Positions 11,941 through 23,675 of a stretch of 64,000 nucleotides of DNA are shown here, piece after piece. The stretch is from Flectonema sp. DT1601 (lineage: Eukaryota; Euglenozoa; Diplonemea; Diplonemida; Diplonemidae). The position numbers and the translations under genes were made by a program. How positions within the stretch are numbered: position 1 is the first letter of the stretch; each line of letters opens with the position of its first letter. Location of the stretch: the NCBI GenBank assembly GCA_964019425.1, contig OZ025863.1, positions 441,501 through 505,500 on the forward strand. The letters run 5' to 3'. The notes under the pieces were generated by a model that saw only the letters and a program-made list of their open reading frames with translations, searched no databases and was not told where the DNA came from.

Positions 11941-12098
11941 TTTTCATTTACAAAAAAATTAATTTTTTTTTTTTTTTCAAATTCAATAATGAAGGAAAAG
12001 TTACTTACAAACAGCAAACAAAAAAGTAAAAAAAAAAAAGTTCGAAATTATTTATTTTTTTTCACTTCTTTTTTTTTTTTAATAGTTATTTTAAAAAC
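11941..12098. other. Short intergenic spacer with splice acceptor
   Basis: T-rich spacer ending TTTTTTTTTTAATAG, which lies about 14 nt before the next ATG. No gene. Confidence 0.5.
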
Positions 12099-13553
12099 AT
12101 GGCACCCGCAATAGGAAGCGGTAGACCGCTGTCAATGTTTTTCGAGAGTTGTACTTATGAAAGGGAAGTTGAGAATATTGCCAAACTGTGCCTTGAAGCT
12201 TCCCTCAATGGAGAAGAAGTAGCCAAAAAGGTTATCGCCAGAGTCTACGAAGTGGATAACGTTGACGATTTGGTCGCAGATGTGGCCGCTGATAATACCG
12301 AAGAAACTCAAATTGGAGTCAGACCACTCGATGTATTTATGGTCTCTATTCTGCACTCTGGTTCATACAAGGCGAAGGTCAAGCCTGTTCCTCATACTGA
12401 TATTTCATCTGGTGTTGTATTTCCGCATCCATTTTATTCAAAATATAAAACCGTCTACGTAGCTGAAGGTGAAAAAAAAGTAAACTACAGCTCAATTGTA
12501 ATGTTTATAATGAATTTATTGTATCAGCAGAACGCTCCTCAGCTTTCAAATTGTTTTTTACAAGTTCTTGAAGCAACTTTTAACTGTGTTGCCAGACACA
12601 AAGAGGTATTCGAGTATATGGTTGGCGTTTATATTTCTGTGAAGTGTGACAGCTGTGAAATAGATAAGGGATTGTCGCCTTCGAAGACGCTCGGAGCGAT
12701 GTTCAGCATTTGGATGGACTCTTATAAAAAACAAGCTCTATTCGCGTCTATAGTTAATCCATTGTTATTCTTACATAAAAATTGCTATGCTGTTTATGAG
12801 AATTTGGCGTCTCATGGAGCTTCATTTTGGGCATCAGTTATACAAACTTTATTTAATATTCCGATGCCATTTGAAATGATTTCCGACTTAGACAGAGGTT
12901 GGTCATGGGGAGCTATTAAATTAAACGAAGCGAACCCCCTAGTACAACAATGCATTTCACAGTGCATGGCTGCGCCGAACACCCACTGGAAGGCTGCTAC
13001 AACTGGACTCACATCGCCTCCAACTCCATCGGGACAGTACAAGATTGGACATGAGTATGCATCTTCGATGCAAACTAAAAGACGTTACACGTCACTTGAA
13101 CGTGTGTTGTCTGCTTTTAAAAATAATACCATCGCGGTGGATGAGTTGTCTGAGTATGCTGCTCCGTTGCAGAGGTTTTTATATTTGTGTTCACCGGAAA
13201 AAGTTCAGGAGGCTTTTTTGCAGCACGTGATGAACTGCGAGGATAAGTATCCTGGTTTGTCATCGTTTTCCATACCTTCGATGTTTGACGTTGATGATTG
13301 TGGAAATATTGCTGCTGCCCCTACTACAGAGTTCTTGTCACATGTGAAATCTCTCGATGTGGATTTAGAATCGTGTAAGTGTGTTTCGGTGTTCACAAAA
13401 ACTAAATCAGCTCCAAGAAGTTCTTCAAGCTCGACGTCTAACAGTGATGTATCATCGACACATACTGCTAGCAAGAAGAAAATATCTTCACTTTTATCAT
13501 CGTTCTTCAGTAGAATGGTTTGCAATGGTAGGACTGATGATGATGTTGATTAG
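12099..13553 (+). CDS. Unrecognised 484-aa protein
   Basis: A single uninterrupted frame with ordinary residue composition and host-like codon use, so a real gene is likely. I recognise no family. There is no signal peptide and no clear membrane segment. The middle has Cys-rich helical-looking stretches (VGVYISVKCDSCEIDKG). Residues about 355-410 (SLERVLSAFKNNTIAVDELS, then FLYLCSPEKVQEAFLQHVMN) look like a helical bundle. The C-terminus is Ser/Thr-rich and disordered, followed by a Lys/Ser-rich patch and an acidic end. The start follows TTTTTTAATAG by 14 nt. Confidence 0.7.
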   Translation: MAPAIGSGRPLSMFFESCTYEREVENIAKLCLEASLNGEEVAKKVIARVYEVDNVDDLVADVAADNTEETQIGVRPLDVFMVSILHSGSYKAKVKPVPHTDISSGVVFPHPFYSKYKTVYVAEGEKKVNYSSIVMFIMNLLYQQNAPQLSNCFLQVLEATFNCVARHKEVFEYMVGVYISVKCDSCEIDKGLSPSKTLGAMFSIWMDSYKKQALFASIVNPLLFLHKNCYAVYENLASHGASFWASVIQTLFNIPMPFEMISDLDRGWSWGAIKLNEANPLVQQCISQCMAAPNTHWKAATTGLTSPPTPSGQYKIGHEYASSMQTKRRYTSLERVLSAFKNNTIAVDELSEYAAPLQRFLYLCSPEKVQEAFLQHVMNCEDKYPGLSSFSIPSMFDVDDCGNIAAAPTTEFLSHVKSLDVDLESCKCVSVFTKTKSAPRSSSSSTSNSDVSSTHTASKKKISSLLSSFFSRMVCNGRTDDDVD

Positions 13554-13776
13554 TTTTTTTTATAATTTTTTTTTTTTTTTTTGACTCCGATATATTCACT
13601 TTCAGATGATTTTTTTTTTTTTAAAACTATTTTTAAGTCTTTAGGTTGAGAGATGAAAACATTATTCATCTCATTATGCTGATGGTGTATGCGCACACAT
13701 TTATAGTTCTAGTTTGTTTTTTTTTTTTTTTTTCTTTCTTTCCTAATTCCTGCAATTATACCTGATACCTGCTTAA

Positions 13777-13808
<32 letters not shown>

Positions 13809-14555
13809 CTGTTCCCGTTGCATTAACATGGGAATGTTGGGCAATACGGTAAAACTTTTTTTTTTTCTCCACGAAATACGTTTTTCGTGGTTTTTTATAT
13901 TGTTGTGGTTACTACCATAATGAGCGCACGAATAGATGTTTAAGAAAAAAAAAAAAAAAAAGTGATTTTCTCAAAATTTGCGGGAACGCAGTCTCTTCCG
14001 AGATGCTAGCAAAACGGAAAGAACAAAGAAAAAAAAAAAGAAGAAAAAAAAAAAAAAAAAAAAAGAAAAAAAACAAGGTAAGGGGAAGAAAAAACTCTCC
14101 CAAAAAAGTTACGTACAGACTTTTTTTTTCTCATATTCCTCTTGTTTTCCTCATTTCTAAACCTTTTTTTTCCATTTTTTTTTTTCTCCCATTTTTTTTC
14201 CACTTGTTCTTTCTCCGTTTTTTTTTTTTTCTCATGCAGCTAAGTGTCACTTACGCAATTCTATTCCATTTTTTTTTTTTTTTGAGGGAGAAGACAGAAA
14301 AGTATGGACAGACTTGTCTCTTCGTAATTGCTTTTTTTCCTACCATATTACGTGGACTATGTTACTGAGCCTTTCTTGTAGAGCTTAGCAATCATGGCCT
14401 TGTCTACGTGATTGGTGAATATCTTTATTGATCGCAGTCACGACAATTAACTTTCCCTTTTTTTCAAATTTCGTCTTCTTCAAACAGATTGTGTGATGGT
14501 AGTAACATGTGTTGCCCTTCCTTTATGGATTTGCTTGATGACTGTTTTTCCAGGC

Positions 14556-14587
<32 letters not shown>

Positions 14588-15038
14588 ATTCCCAGCTGTT
14601 TGCAAAGTGATGTTGATGGCGGGAATTGTTGTTTTGTTGCTTCCTTAATCGGGTTTATTTCCCCTCTTTGTGTGGGTTGACGGGCCCGCCCCTCTTCTCT
14701 TGTCTGACCATAGTCAAGACTATTCTTTTACTGGCATCACTTTATTGGGGTGTTGTTGATTTAAATTCTGTTTTTGAACAAATACTAATTGTTGTTCTTT
14801 ACAGTAGTCAGGCTTGTTATAAATTGCTCTCCTCTCTTCTCCGTTATCATTTTCTCTCTCTTTCGACATACAGAGTCTACTTCTCATAGAAGACGAATGT
14901 TTATTATTATTTTTTTTAGTTTTTTTTTTTGTGATGCTGAAAATATACAGTTATTTTTTTATTTTGTTCGATAGTTTATTAAGTCGCTATACTATGAAAC
15001 TACTATCTGTCGCGATTGGGTCCTTACTGATGAGGGCG

Positions 15039-15090
15039 CTACCCTGACCCCCTCTCGTAGTCATCAGGTTGTATTTTGCTAACTAACTAT
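15039..15090 (+). repeat. Dispersed repeat A, copy 2
   Basis: Partner of the block at 4731-4780, ending GTATTTTGCTAACTAACTATG. About 100 bp upstream of repeat B copy 3. Confidence 0.5.
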
Positions 15091-15187
15091 GCTAGGCGAA
15101 GTGGAAAGCTGGAGATTGTTATTTAGTGATGCCTTCAGCTGAAGCTTTCTTTATTCAACAAAAAGCAATGCTATGTCTTCGGATATG

Positions 15188-15265
15188 TGGCTACAGATTG
15201 GGTCATCTGTTGCTGTGAGTTACCTGACACTCATGATATACAGTAACGTTTTGATTATATAACTT
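15188..15265 (+). repeat. Dispersed repeat B, copy 3
   Basis: Very close match to 2454-2535 (GGCTAC.GATTGGGTC.TCTGTTGCTGTGAGTTACC and CACTCATGATATACAGTAACG shared in order), with a small deletion relative to copy 1. Confidence 0.55.
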
Positions 15266-17388
15266 AATAAACAAACAGTTATTCTTTTCTTCTTTTTTTT
15301 TTTTTTTCCTCCTTAAACACATTGTTTCCCCTCTCTCCGTTTTAACTATTCTTCTTATTTTTTTTTTTTTTTTTTTTGTGTGATCAATCTTCGTTGTCGC
15401 ACCCGCCCTCTCCTCCTATCCGCGATCTTTGTGGATAATTATATTGGTGTTTGGTTGGAAAATATATGTTCTGCGTGACATAAATAATTGACACTAACAC
15501 TCGTTCTATTTTTTTGGGTTAACCTGAATTCTAAAGTATTTCTAAGGTGTGGCGGTGATAATCAGGGCTCACATTGTTTGTATGGTATTTGCCTATAGTA
15601 TAATATCATCATGTTAGACTCTCCTCTCTTTTTAGTTTTTAGTTGACTGTTTTTATCCATAATAGAAACTGGGGTGGGTTAGGCAGTCTTACTCGATTGT
15701 ATTATTTATTTATTTTTGGGTTTCAAATGTTTTTTCTTGTTTTTATTTTTTTTTTTTTAGTGGGAATTTTCCCAGTTTTTTTGTTATCACAGTTTTTATT
15801 TAGAAAAAAAAAAAAAAATAAAAAAAAAAATAAGGGAAACCGTTATTTTCCTCTCTTACATAATATTATATTTCTTTTTTTTTTTTTTTTTTTGCAATTG
15901 TTCACTAGTTGCAGTGATAAGTTTTTTTTTTTTCCTCTCCTCTCTGTTTTATTACTACCGATTCATTTTTTATTTTATTTTATTTTTTTTTAAACAAACT
16001 CTAATGCAAGGGGGGGCATCAAGTTGCTCCTTGCAAAATGTTGCATATATCATCATCCTACTCACACTACCCATATCTTGTCTTGTTCATTGAACCGAGT
16101 GACCTCAATGACCCCGTAAAAACTGTCACATCCACAACATCACAAAGAAGTCTCTTGCATGGTGATCATCCTGACGTGAGTGTGACTTTTAAGGTTAAAT
16201 TTAAAACTATGATTTTTTGGGTGTTATAAAAAAAAAAAAATAAAATAAAGCTCGAATTCTGGGCTGATACATCCTCCCCAGCTCCCCTCTCCCGAAATGT
16301 GTTATTTACTTTGAAATGAAAAAATCAGAAAGAAAAAAAAAGAAAAGAAAAAAAAAGTTCTATCCTCCTTTGGGAATAAAGAAAAAAAAAGAAAAAAAGA
16401 TTATGTCGCTGTGTTTCACTGATGCATTGCGGCTTGCTTATATTAAATTGAAAAAGAAGAAAGAACAGAAAAAAAAAACAACTAGATCTGACCAACTCTA
16501 GCAAAACTGACTTTTTTTTTTTAGAAAATCTTTTTTCGAAAGAAAAGAAGAAAATCCTCTCCTTTCAGTTAGACGAAGAGAATTCATTTTACTTACGCAA
16601 CTGACTTACGAATTGTTTTTATTTACGTGACAGATAGATTACATTGTGTTGGAGTGTAGGATAACTGAGGTTTCTACAGTTTTTATTTTTTATTTTTTTT
16701 TTTTGTTTTCCCACCGATGTCGCTACCTCACTACTCCTCAGAACAGTGTGCGAAGAGATGTTACTGAGCGACATTCGAGTGATATAAAAAAAGACCATAA
16801 CTAGGGGGGGGGGTCACCGCCGGGGATACTATTGTGCCATACAGCGGAGTATAGTCGCCTTCCTTCCGGTGTTCAGAAAAGAAAAAAAAAGAAAACAGAA
16901 ACAGAATCAGAAAAAAAAGTACACTAGTCAGTTACTCAAAATGCCCTTTGTGGTCTTTGTCAATGGAAACCAACAGTTTGAATGCTACATAATAACATGC
17001 AGACGTTGATGCACAGATTCGATCTGTGCCTTCTGAACGCTTGACTTCATTGGGCGGAGACAACGACTGAAGAAAGAAAAAAGAAAAATTCTGTTATTGT
17101 TTGTTTTGTGCGGGGAAAAAAAAAAAAAAAAAAGCCCATGCATTGTTATTTTAAACTTCAAGTGGGGTATCAACGATACAGGCAAGAAACTGTCCTCCAC
17201 CATTCTCTCGTAAAAAGAAAAAAAAAAAAAAAAAAAAAAAGAAACCCAAAATTATTTTATTTTATTTTGTTTCCCATTTTTTTTCGTTTTTAACTATAAA
17301 CCGATATATGCCTATTAGTAGTTATCGAAAATGGACAAATAATGTTCAGAAAACTATTCTCTCAAACAGATCTTTCTTTTCGTTCTTA

Positions 17389-18233
17389 ATAAAAGGAAGG
17401 TATATTTGGATAAAAAGTAATTTTTAAGTTATTCCTTCTACAGGTACGGGGTCTACATGCTGGTACAGCCAGTGGATTATCTGACCGCCAGAGGCAGTAA
17501 ATCGTCCTTGCTGTTGACAGCACTCTAGTTGAGTTGTATTGGATCTTTCTATACGTTTCTTAATAAAAGGAAAGTATATTTAATAAAAAATATTTTTAAA
17601 GTTATTCCTTCTACAGGTACGGGGTCCACATGCTGGTACAGCCAGTGGATTATCTGACCACCAGAGGCAGTAAATCGTCCTTGCTGTTGACAGCACTCTA
17701 GTTGAGTTGTATTGGATCTTTCTATACGTTTCTTAATAAAAGGAAAGTATATTTAATAAAAAATATTTTTAAAGTTATTCCTTCTACAGGTACGGGGTCC
17801 ACATGCTGGTACAGCCAGTGGATTATCTGACCACCAGAGGCAGTAAATCGTCCTTGCTGTTGACAGCACTCTAGTTGAGTTGTATTGGATCTTTCTATAC
17901 GTTTCTTAATAAAAGGAAAGTATATTTAATAAAAAATATTTTTAAAGTTATTCCTTCTACAGGTACGGGGTCCACATGCTGGTACAGCCAGTGGATTATC
18001 TGACCACCAGAGGCAGTAAATCGTCCTTGCTGTTGACAGCACTCTAGTTGAGTTGTATTGGATCTTTCTATACGTTTCTTAATAAAAGGAAAGTATATTT
18101 AATAAAAAATATTTTTAAAGTTATTCCTTCTACAGGTACGGGGTCCACATGCTGGTACAGCCAGTGGATTATCTGACCCACCGGAGGCCCCTAGCGAGGC
18201 GGTCAGTAAATCGTCTCCTTGCTGTCGACAAAC
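17389..18233 (+). repeat. Five 173-bp tandem repeats
   Basis: The landmark GTACGGGGT occurs at 17444, 17617, 17790, 17963 and 18136, an exact 173-bp spacing each time. Copies 2-4 are essentially identical; the first and last diverge. Each unit holds AATAAAAGGAAAGTATAT, a T-rich run, the splice-acceptor-like TTCCTTCTACAG, GTACGGGGTCCACATGCTGG, and then TTGACAGCACTCTAGTTGAG. In the last unit that final piece becomes ACATGACAGCACTCTGGTTG, which contains the probable start codon of the next gene. The array therefore looks like repeated duplication of that gene's leader and first codons. Confidence 0.85.
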
Positions 18234-19253
18234 ATGACAGCACTCTGGTTGAATGGTATGGGTTGGTCACATTGTTTTATCTATCAGACGAAAAATAATC
18301 TGTTTTTTAAAAAAAAAAAAAAAAAAATCAGTTCTCGGATAACTGTTGCTGAGCGTACACGTCGGGAAATTGTTCTCAAAGAAGAAAGAGCAGAACGAGT
18401 AGCAGCAGTAAAACACGTCATCTACGCCCTTCATTTATCCAGAACAGATCAACTGATACTGTCGGATGCTTCCTTTGTGAACCTCATTCAGGTGTGTTAT
18501 TGCGAATACAGGTAATTAGAAATTGTGAATCAACAATCAAAACAAAACAACAATCAGGCTAACCATGAAGGAACAACTGGAGCAAACTACTCTTGGAGCC
18601 TTCCAATAGAAAAACTATTAGCAGAAGAAGAAAAGGAAAGATTACTTCTAGAAGAGCATCAGTTTGACACTAACCACGCTTTGTTTGAAGTTGTCTTGCC
18701 AAAGTCTTATGAAAAAGCTGAAGCACTGTACTCAGCAAGACACACTATTAATATTCATGAACAGGCTGACAGGTATCAAATTGCTCATGAAGAAGAACGA
18801 GAATATTTAGAACTAAAATTCAAAAGATCGGTTGTAAGACACACAGAGTCAGTTGTCACGAGACTTACTCGTGAAGACAGCAGAGTAGCAGCAATACAAG
18901 AAAAGATGTCGAAACTGGCATACAGAAGTCTAGAACCTCGTCCGCTTCCTAATCCATGTGACCACCTTAGTCATCAATACCAACCAGATAATGATATTTC
19001 TGTTTCGTCTGCACAGCTTCCTCTTGGACCTCACTCTCCTGAATCACATCTTCACTCTCTTCAGGTTGATACTAGTTTCTTAGAGACGCATATTCTTGGT
19101 CTACGAGCACTACGAGTTAGTGAGGAAGAAAAACTTCGTGATGTCCAATTACAAGTTCAAGAAGCTGATGAAGAACTTGTTGAGAAATTAAAAATATTAA
19201 AAGATATTGAAGAGAGAATCCATCAGGCTAACGAGTATCAGTACGCCACTTGA
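18234..19253 (+). CDS. Unrecognised coiled-coil protein, at least 2 exons
   Basis: The coding part is clear from about 18330: a frame reading RITVAERTRREIVLKEERAE joins through a 66-bp intron (18492-18557, GTGTGT...ATCAG) to 18558-19253, giving LIQ then ANHEGTTGAN. The product is about 300 residues, rich in Glu/Lys/Arg, with coiled coils at the N-terminus and at the end (residues after VDTSFLETHILGLRALRVSE), and a Pro-rich linker between. The start is uncertain: ATG 18234 is in frame through a poly(A) stretch that may itself be the end of another short intron ending near 18329. No family recognised; a cytoskeletal role would be a guess. Confidence 0.65.
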
Positions 19254-19626
19254 AAAAATCTTTCTTCGAGATGCTGAATCACTTTCAAATCTCGTAGTCT
19301 ACTTTCCTTCATATTTCTCATGTGTTCACTACTAGTCAAGGAGTCTTGAAAGTATCTATTTACTGTTTAATCTATATTATAGATAAAGTTATATGAATGG
19401 TAGTATTGTATCGCATCTTGTTGAATATAGTCACTGAAATTGGTTCACTTCCGACCGTTTCAAAGTTTTTTTTTTTCTTTTTTTTTTTCGTAGATTTTTT
19501 TGTTATTGTTTTACTCTTTTAGATAATAAATCCTTTTTTTTTCAAAAATATTATAAAAATAGTTTTTTTTTTTTGGTATTTTGTTGTGTTTTCATTCTGT
19601 TCTATTTTATGAAGAAACATAAAGAA
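19254..19626. other. Intergenic spacer
   Basis: T-rich spacer between the coiled-coil gene and eL20; nothing further seen. The acceptor for the eL20 leader is not obvious. Confidence 0.4.
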
Positions 19627-20361
19627 ATGGGAAAGGCAACCGTATGCTTGGCTGGAGCTCACCTCCGACAATACGAGGCATGTAATATTCGAGTATTGTT
19701 GATGGTCAACAGTTGAACTATTTTAATCACGTGGTCGATTGGATACCTTCTAACAGACTTCAAAAAACAAAAAAAAACAGGTCATCGGACGTGCATCTCC
19801 AAATGAGGTCACTCCACAACCAAAACTGTTTCGTCATCACTGCTTTGCTCCAAACTACGTAGTTGCAAAAACTAAGTTTTGGAAGTTCATGAGAGAATAC
19901 CACAAAATCAAGAGAGCCAATGGTGAGGTTTTCGGAGTTCGTGAACTCAAGGTTTTTTTTTTTTTTTATTGTAACCTCCCTAAGCACCACTGTAATGCAG
20001 TCCAAAATCCAACAAGTGAAACCCCAAACAGGAAAGACACCCTGGCTGTATTAAGAACTTCGGTATTCAATTAAGATGGTACTCACGAACTGGACCAGTC
20101 AACACAAGTAAAGAGATCCGTGACACACACTTGTCCAGGGCTGTGTCAAGAGTTTTTAATGACCTCGCTGGACAACATCGTGCTTCATTCAGCAACGTTC
20201 AGGTTATTAGAACTTGTACTAAGAAAGCTTCTGAATGTACCAGACCTCCTGTCACTCAATTCCACAACTCTAAGATTAGATTTCCAGTTATTCACAGAGT
20301 ACGTGTTCCTAAGAAGAGCAAGAGATCTGTTCTTCTCGCCAAGGCCCCCCAGACATTCTAG
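19627..20361 (+). CDS. RPL18A: 60S ribosomal protein eL20 (L18a), 3 exons
   Basis: Structural protein of the cytosolic large ribosomal subunit. Exons 19627-19677, 19781-19951 and 20032-20361 give 183 residues (human 176). Exon 1 encodes MGKATVCLAGAHLRQYE; exon 2 begins VIGRASPNEVTPQPKLFRHH and includes FAPNYVVAKTKFW; exon 3 has HPGCIKNFGIQLRWYSRTG and RPPVTQFHNSKIRFPVIHRV, all family hallmarks. Intron 1 (103 bp) begins GCATGT: only this GC-AG junction keeps both the frame and the family sequence. Intron 2 (80 bp) begins with a T15 run right after the G of GT and ends CCAAACAG. Confidence 0.95.
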
Positions 20362-20818
20362 TTGTCAGTTTGATTTTGAATCGTCATATATCGAAATTAT
20401 TTTTTTAGCGATCGTTTTGGGTTGCTGAGATTACGAGTTTGCCCCCCTCCAGTTGGGGGTAGCTGTCTTATCTGTTTTTTTTTTTAATAATGTTTTTATC
20501 AATTTCCTACTTCTCAGATCTATACTACTCAATGATCTAAATAACATCTTCTTGTGAGATTATTCATCTCGTTGATTACTAGAATCGGACTGTGTGAGCA
20601 GTCGGTTGAACGACGAGACGACAACTTATTTTATGAAGTGTGTCGGCTACTACAAATCATACAATCATCGAATTGCGATATTTTTTTTTTTTTTTATCTG
20701 AAAAAAAAAAAATAACACAATTTTCTTTTTTGAGAAATTGTAACATTAAGAGTTGGAAATTATCGTAATTTCTTTTTTTTTTACTCTCTTTCTCCCCCCA
20801 TCAGTTGAATTTTCCAAG
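20362..20818. other. Intergenic spacer
   Basis: No gene. It ends in a pyrimidine tract CTCTCTTTCTCCCCCCATCAG located 14 nt before the next ATG, one of the best trans-splice-type acceptors in the window. Confidence 0.5.
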
Positions 20819-21622
20819 ATGGAGGTCGCACAGGAACGCCGTCGCAAACGTCGCGAAGAGCGAGAGCGTGAGAAGCACGCTGAGCAATTGATTGCTGAGA
20901 ATGTTGTTTTAAGAGAACAGGTTGATATGATAACAGGAACTGGTGAAGACCACAGACTGAAGGTTGAATCTCTTTTTATGGAAGCACATCGCGAGAAGGA
21001 AGAGCTGGAAGAAGATCTCGAGAAATTATCAAACGGTCAGGTCCTCCTCTTTCAAGAAGTAGCTGAGTCTGGAGGTCAATTGAACGTCACTCGAATGGTC
21101 TGCGATGAACTAAAACAAGAATGTGAAAAGATTGAATCAGAACTAATCCACAACACAACACAACTATCTGACGTCAGCAGTAAACTAATTATGTGTAATG
21201 CTGATGAGATTCGTATTGAAAACACCTGCGACAACTTAAAGAGAGATTTGATGATATACGGATCTGACAACGAGAAGCTTCAGTCTCAACTCTCTCGTGA
21301 ATCTCGTGAACTTGAAGAAGCCAAAGCGATACTTGAAGCGTCTCGCAAGAAATGCTCTGCAGCAAACAGTCGAAAGATCGTATTGCAATCTTCACAATCG
21401 ATTGCCTCAGTGAATAGAGAGAAGTTATCAGATGCTCTTTCTCATCTCAATAATTTAATTGAACACACGGAAACATCTTGCAGTGATATGCAGGCAGGTG
21501 TTATGCCTGCTTTAGTTCCAAAATCTCTCATACTTCCATCTGAAAGACACATCCCTGAAGATGAAGCACGAGAGAAGCGAGAAGCGTACGAACGAGCAGA
21601 AGCTCTAAAAAGGTCATCGTAG
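20819..21622 (+). CDS. Unrecognised coiled-coil protein, 267 aa
   Basis: The ATG at 20819 is chosen because it follows the pyrimidine-rich ...CCATCAG acceptor; an in-frame upstream extension is hydrophobic T-rich leader. The protein starts basic (RRRKRREEREREKHAEQL), then is almost entirely heptad-like coiled coil (to about residue 220), with a short tail containing MPALVPKSLILPS and a charged end. No family recognised. Long coiled coils of this kind are common in flagellar and basal-body proteins, but nothing here proves it. Confidence 0.7.
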   Translation: MEVAQERRRKRREEREREKHAEQLIAENVVLREQVDMITGTGEDHRLKVESLFMEAHREKEELEEDLEKLSNGQVLLFQEVAESGGQLNVTRMVCDELKQECEKIESELIHNTTQLSDVSSKLIMCNADEIRIENTCDNLKRDLMIYGSDNEKLQSQLSRESRELEEAKAILEASRKKCSAANSRKIVLQSSQSIASVNREKLSDALSHLNNLIEHTETSCSDMQAGVMPALVPKSLILPSERHIPEDEAREKREAYERAEALKRSS

Positions 21623-21796
21623 TCAGCTCAACCAACAATTTCCATTTTTTTTTGTATCTTTTTTTAAAGTATTCAAATTTGTATCCAACATAGATCTCCT
21701 TTCAGTTTTGGTATCGTCAGATTAATTGTAATTTGTTTGTTAAATTATTAATAAGTTTTTTTCAATTCTAAAAACAGATTTCTTACTCTAAAAACA

Positions 21797-22111
21797 ATGA
21801 ACACAATAAGCATCTCTGTAACATTCCCTGACATGATGACTGTTGTTGCTGATGTTGCGATTGGAGACACGACAACCAACGTAAAAGAACAACTAGCTAA
21901 GATAAAAGGAATTCATGAAAACTTATTTGACCTGCTCTACGAAGGAGTGTTACTCGATCCCAAGAGCGACTTCTTCAGTAACGGAATTCTTCATGATGCT
22001 GAACTAGAAGCGGAACTTTCATATAAAGGTGTTCGTCACATGGCTTACATTAATACCCTAAAAGGTAAAGTAGAGCGATGGGGTTCTCTAAGTGTATCTC
22101 TTTCCTCGTAG
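21797..22111 (+). CDS. Small ubiquitin-like (beta-grasp) protein related to the LRR-gene N-termini
   Basis: A 104-residue protein beginning MNTISISVTFPD. Its first ~75 residues follow the same plan as the N-terminal domain of the LRR genes at 30212, 33325 and 36768 (SVTFPD, then KEQLAKIKG versus KDALQVAADEW, then YEGVLLDPKSDFFSNGILHD versus AGSLLRAGSRLVSYGVEDG). It has no LRR repeats. The stop comes about 35 bp before DNA transposon 2, so it may be a gene cut short by that insertion, or a genuine stand-alone beta-grasp gene. The start lies 20 nt after CTAAAAACAG. Confidence 0.65.
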   Translation: MNTISISVTFPDMMTVVADVAIGDTTTNVKEQLAKIKGIHENLFDLLYEGVLLDPKSDFFSNGILHDAELEAELSYKGVRHMAYINTLKGKVERWGSLSVSLSS

Positions 22112-22554
22112 ATGCTTTCACTTGTTTTAACCATCTACTCAATAGATATGAGAGGATGCCAAAAGTACAGGACTATTTGGGCCAAAGGTAACTGGCAGCA
22201 CCTGGAACATATTCTAACCACTTTTCCTACTATGTTCTATACTCGAAAAATTGAAATCCGTGTCTGGGATCCCACTTTACTCATCGCCAGTTCCAAAATT
22301 CCATATTTTCTCATGCAAAATGGTTGTATTTTGCACTGTGGGTGACTGTAACTAAGGGGGAAGCAGGTTAGTACAAAGTTCCTACTTAACACCAATCTAT
22401 GGTAATTGCAATCTCCCTTCTGTTTCAGAGAAAAGGATTGGCAAACTTAGAACACTTAATGTAGTTACACTGATGGGGTTTGCCCGTGCACGAACTAGGT
22501 ACTAATAGAACGCTCAACATGCTGTCACAATTGTTTGGTAGTGTGCTGGTACAC

Positions 22555-22794
22555 TCACTCCTTTCTTCGTTTGAGATACATTCTCATGGGGCCAGAGGAC
22601 ACGGTTGTGCTGCTAGTCTCTGAGTCTGAAGCTCCAGTGGTACTGCTGCTGCATTCTGTGTCTTGAGATCTCTCTAAGCCAGGGCAGTTCCTTCTATCAT
22701 GACCATGTTCACCACATGCCCCACACTTCCGCTTCTTCCTTCCTGACTGTGGGGGGGGTCTTACTGGTGTTCTGCTTCTTAAGGCTGCGCGCAT
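22555..22794 (-). pseudogene. Zinc-knuckle C-terminal fragment of DNA transposon 2
   Basis: A 79-codon minus-strand frame with CGACGEHGHDRRNC, a CX2CX4HX4C zinc knuckle, followed by a Ser/Thr-rich tail. It lies downstream of the transposase N-terminal fragment in a different frame and probably formed its C-terminus. Confidence 0.5.
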
Positions 22795-22886
22795 GTGCTA
22801 TACCTCCAAACAAGACATCCTTCTCTCGCTTATTCTTCAGAGAGTTGATGAGCTTCGAGTGCTCGATCTGTTCACATTCGTCGGTA

Positions 22887-23675
22887 TCATCGCTGATGGT
22901 CAGGGGTTCTGCCAATTATCAGTTTCTCGGTCTTCGTTAACGACCGGGGGTGTGAGCTGCGTTCCACTACAGAGGAATATCCGCTCTTCCTTTCAACACC
23001 CTTTATTAGCTTGGTGAGTTTCTTGCGAATACCCTGACCAGCTGGGCAGTAGTTGCAAACGTCTGTTTGACAAGCCAACTTTCGATATTGGTCAGGTCGC
23101 ATCCGACGATAAGTCGTGTGAGATACAACGCCTTTGAGCACACTGTTTGCATAGATTGAGCCGTGCGGAGGGAGGACGTTCTGTATCGTTACAGTAGAGT
23201 TGCGCTGCTTAGACAGCCGCTTCATGACGATGCTTGTCTCGGAGCATGATGCCCTGTACTCTGTATCTACCACTTGTTCTAATTCCGGACATATCTTCCT
23301 TGGGCGACCAATCTCTGCTGGCTGCTGATCCCTGTTAAGCCACGCAGTTCTCTTAAAGGGTATAGCTGCCTCAAGAATGTGTTTGTGAGTCCATCCTTCT
23401 TCCGCCAAACTCTGCATAACCTCACGCCGATCACCGGTTTCCATCTTGACCAGCTTCTCGCCGAGCACCCTTGAGCGGTTTGAAGAGATCATGCATGCGA
23501 TGCGAACACAACCTCGGTGGGGCGAAAGTAACAAGACGAGTGGCACAACGAAGAAGTGGGTAAAGGTCATTAGGAAGCTGCTCGAGTGTCTATCTGGGGG
23601 GGATATACCCACTCTACTGAGAGGTACAGTTGGGAATTCCGTGCTTTGGAAGAGCGTTGTACCAGTTGTATTCAT
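22887..23675 (-). pseudogene. Transposase N-terminal part of DNA transposon 2
   Basis: 262 codons read on the minus strand; from REVMQSLAEEGWTHKHILEA on it looks like a transposase DNA-binding and linker region. VSHTTYRRMRPDQYRKLACQ followed by TDVCNYC resembles the pre-catalytic region of transposases in which a Cys pair follows a helix. The reading frame is lost before any DDE core. The first ~90 residues are probably not protein. Confidence 0.5.

Larger units (their letters stand above)
13554..17388. other. Long gene-free region
   Basis: I find no gene in 3.8 kb. It holds dense poly(T)/poly(A) runs, purine-only stretches (about 14020-14090, 16310-16480), repeat A copy 2 and repeat B copy 3 close together at 15.0-15.27 kb, and a G10 run at 16805. 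Open frames here are homopolymer artefacts. Confidence 0.5.
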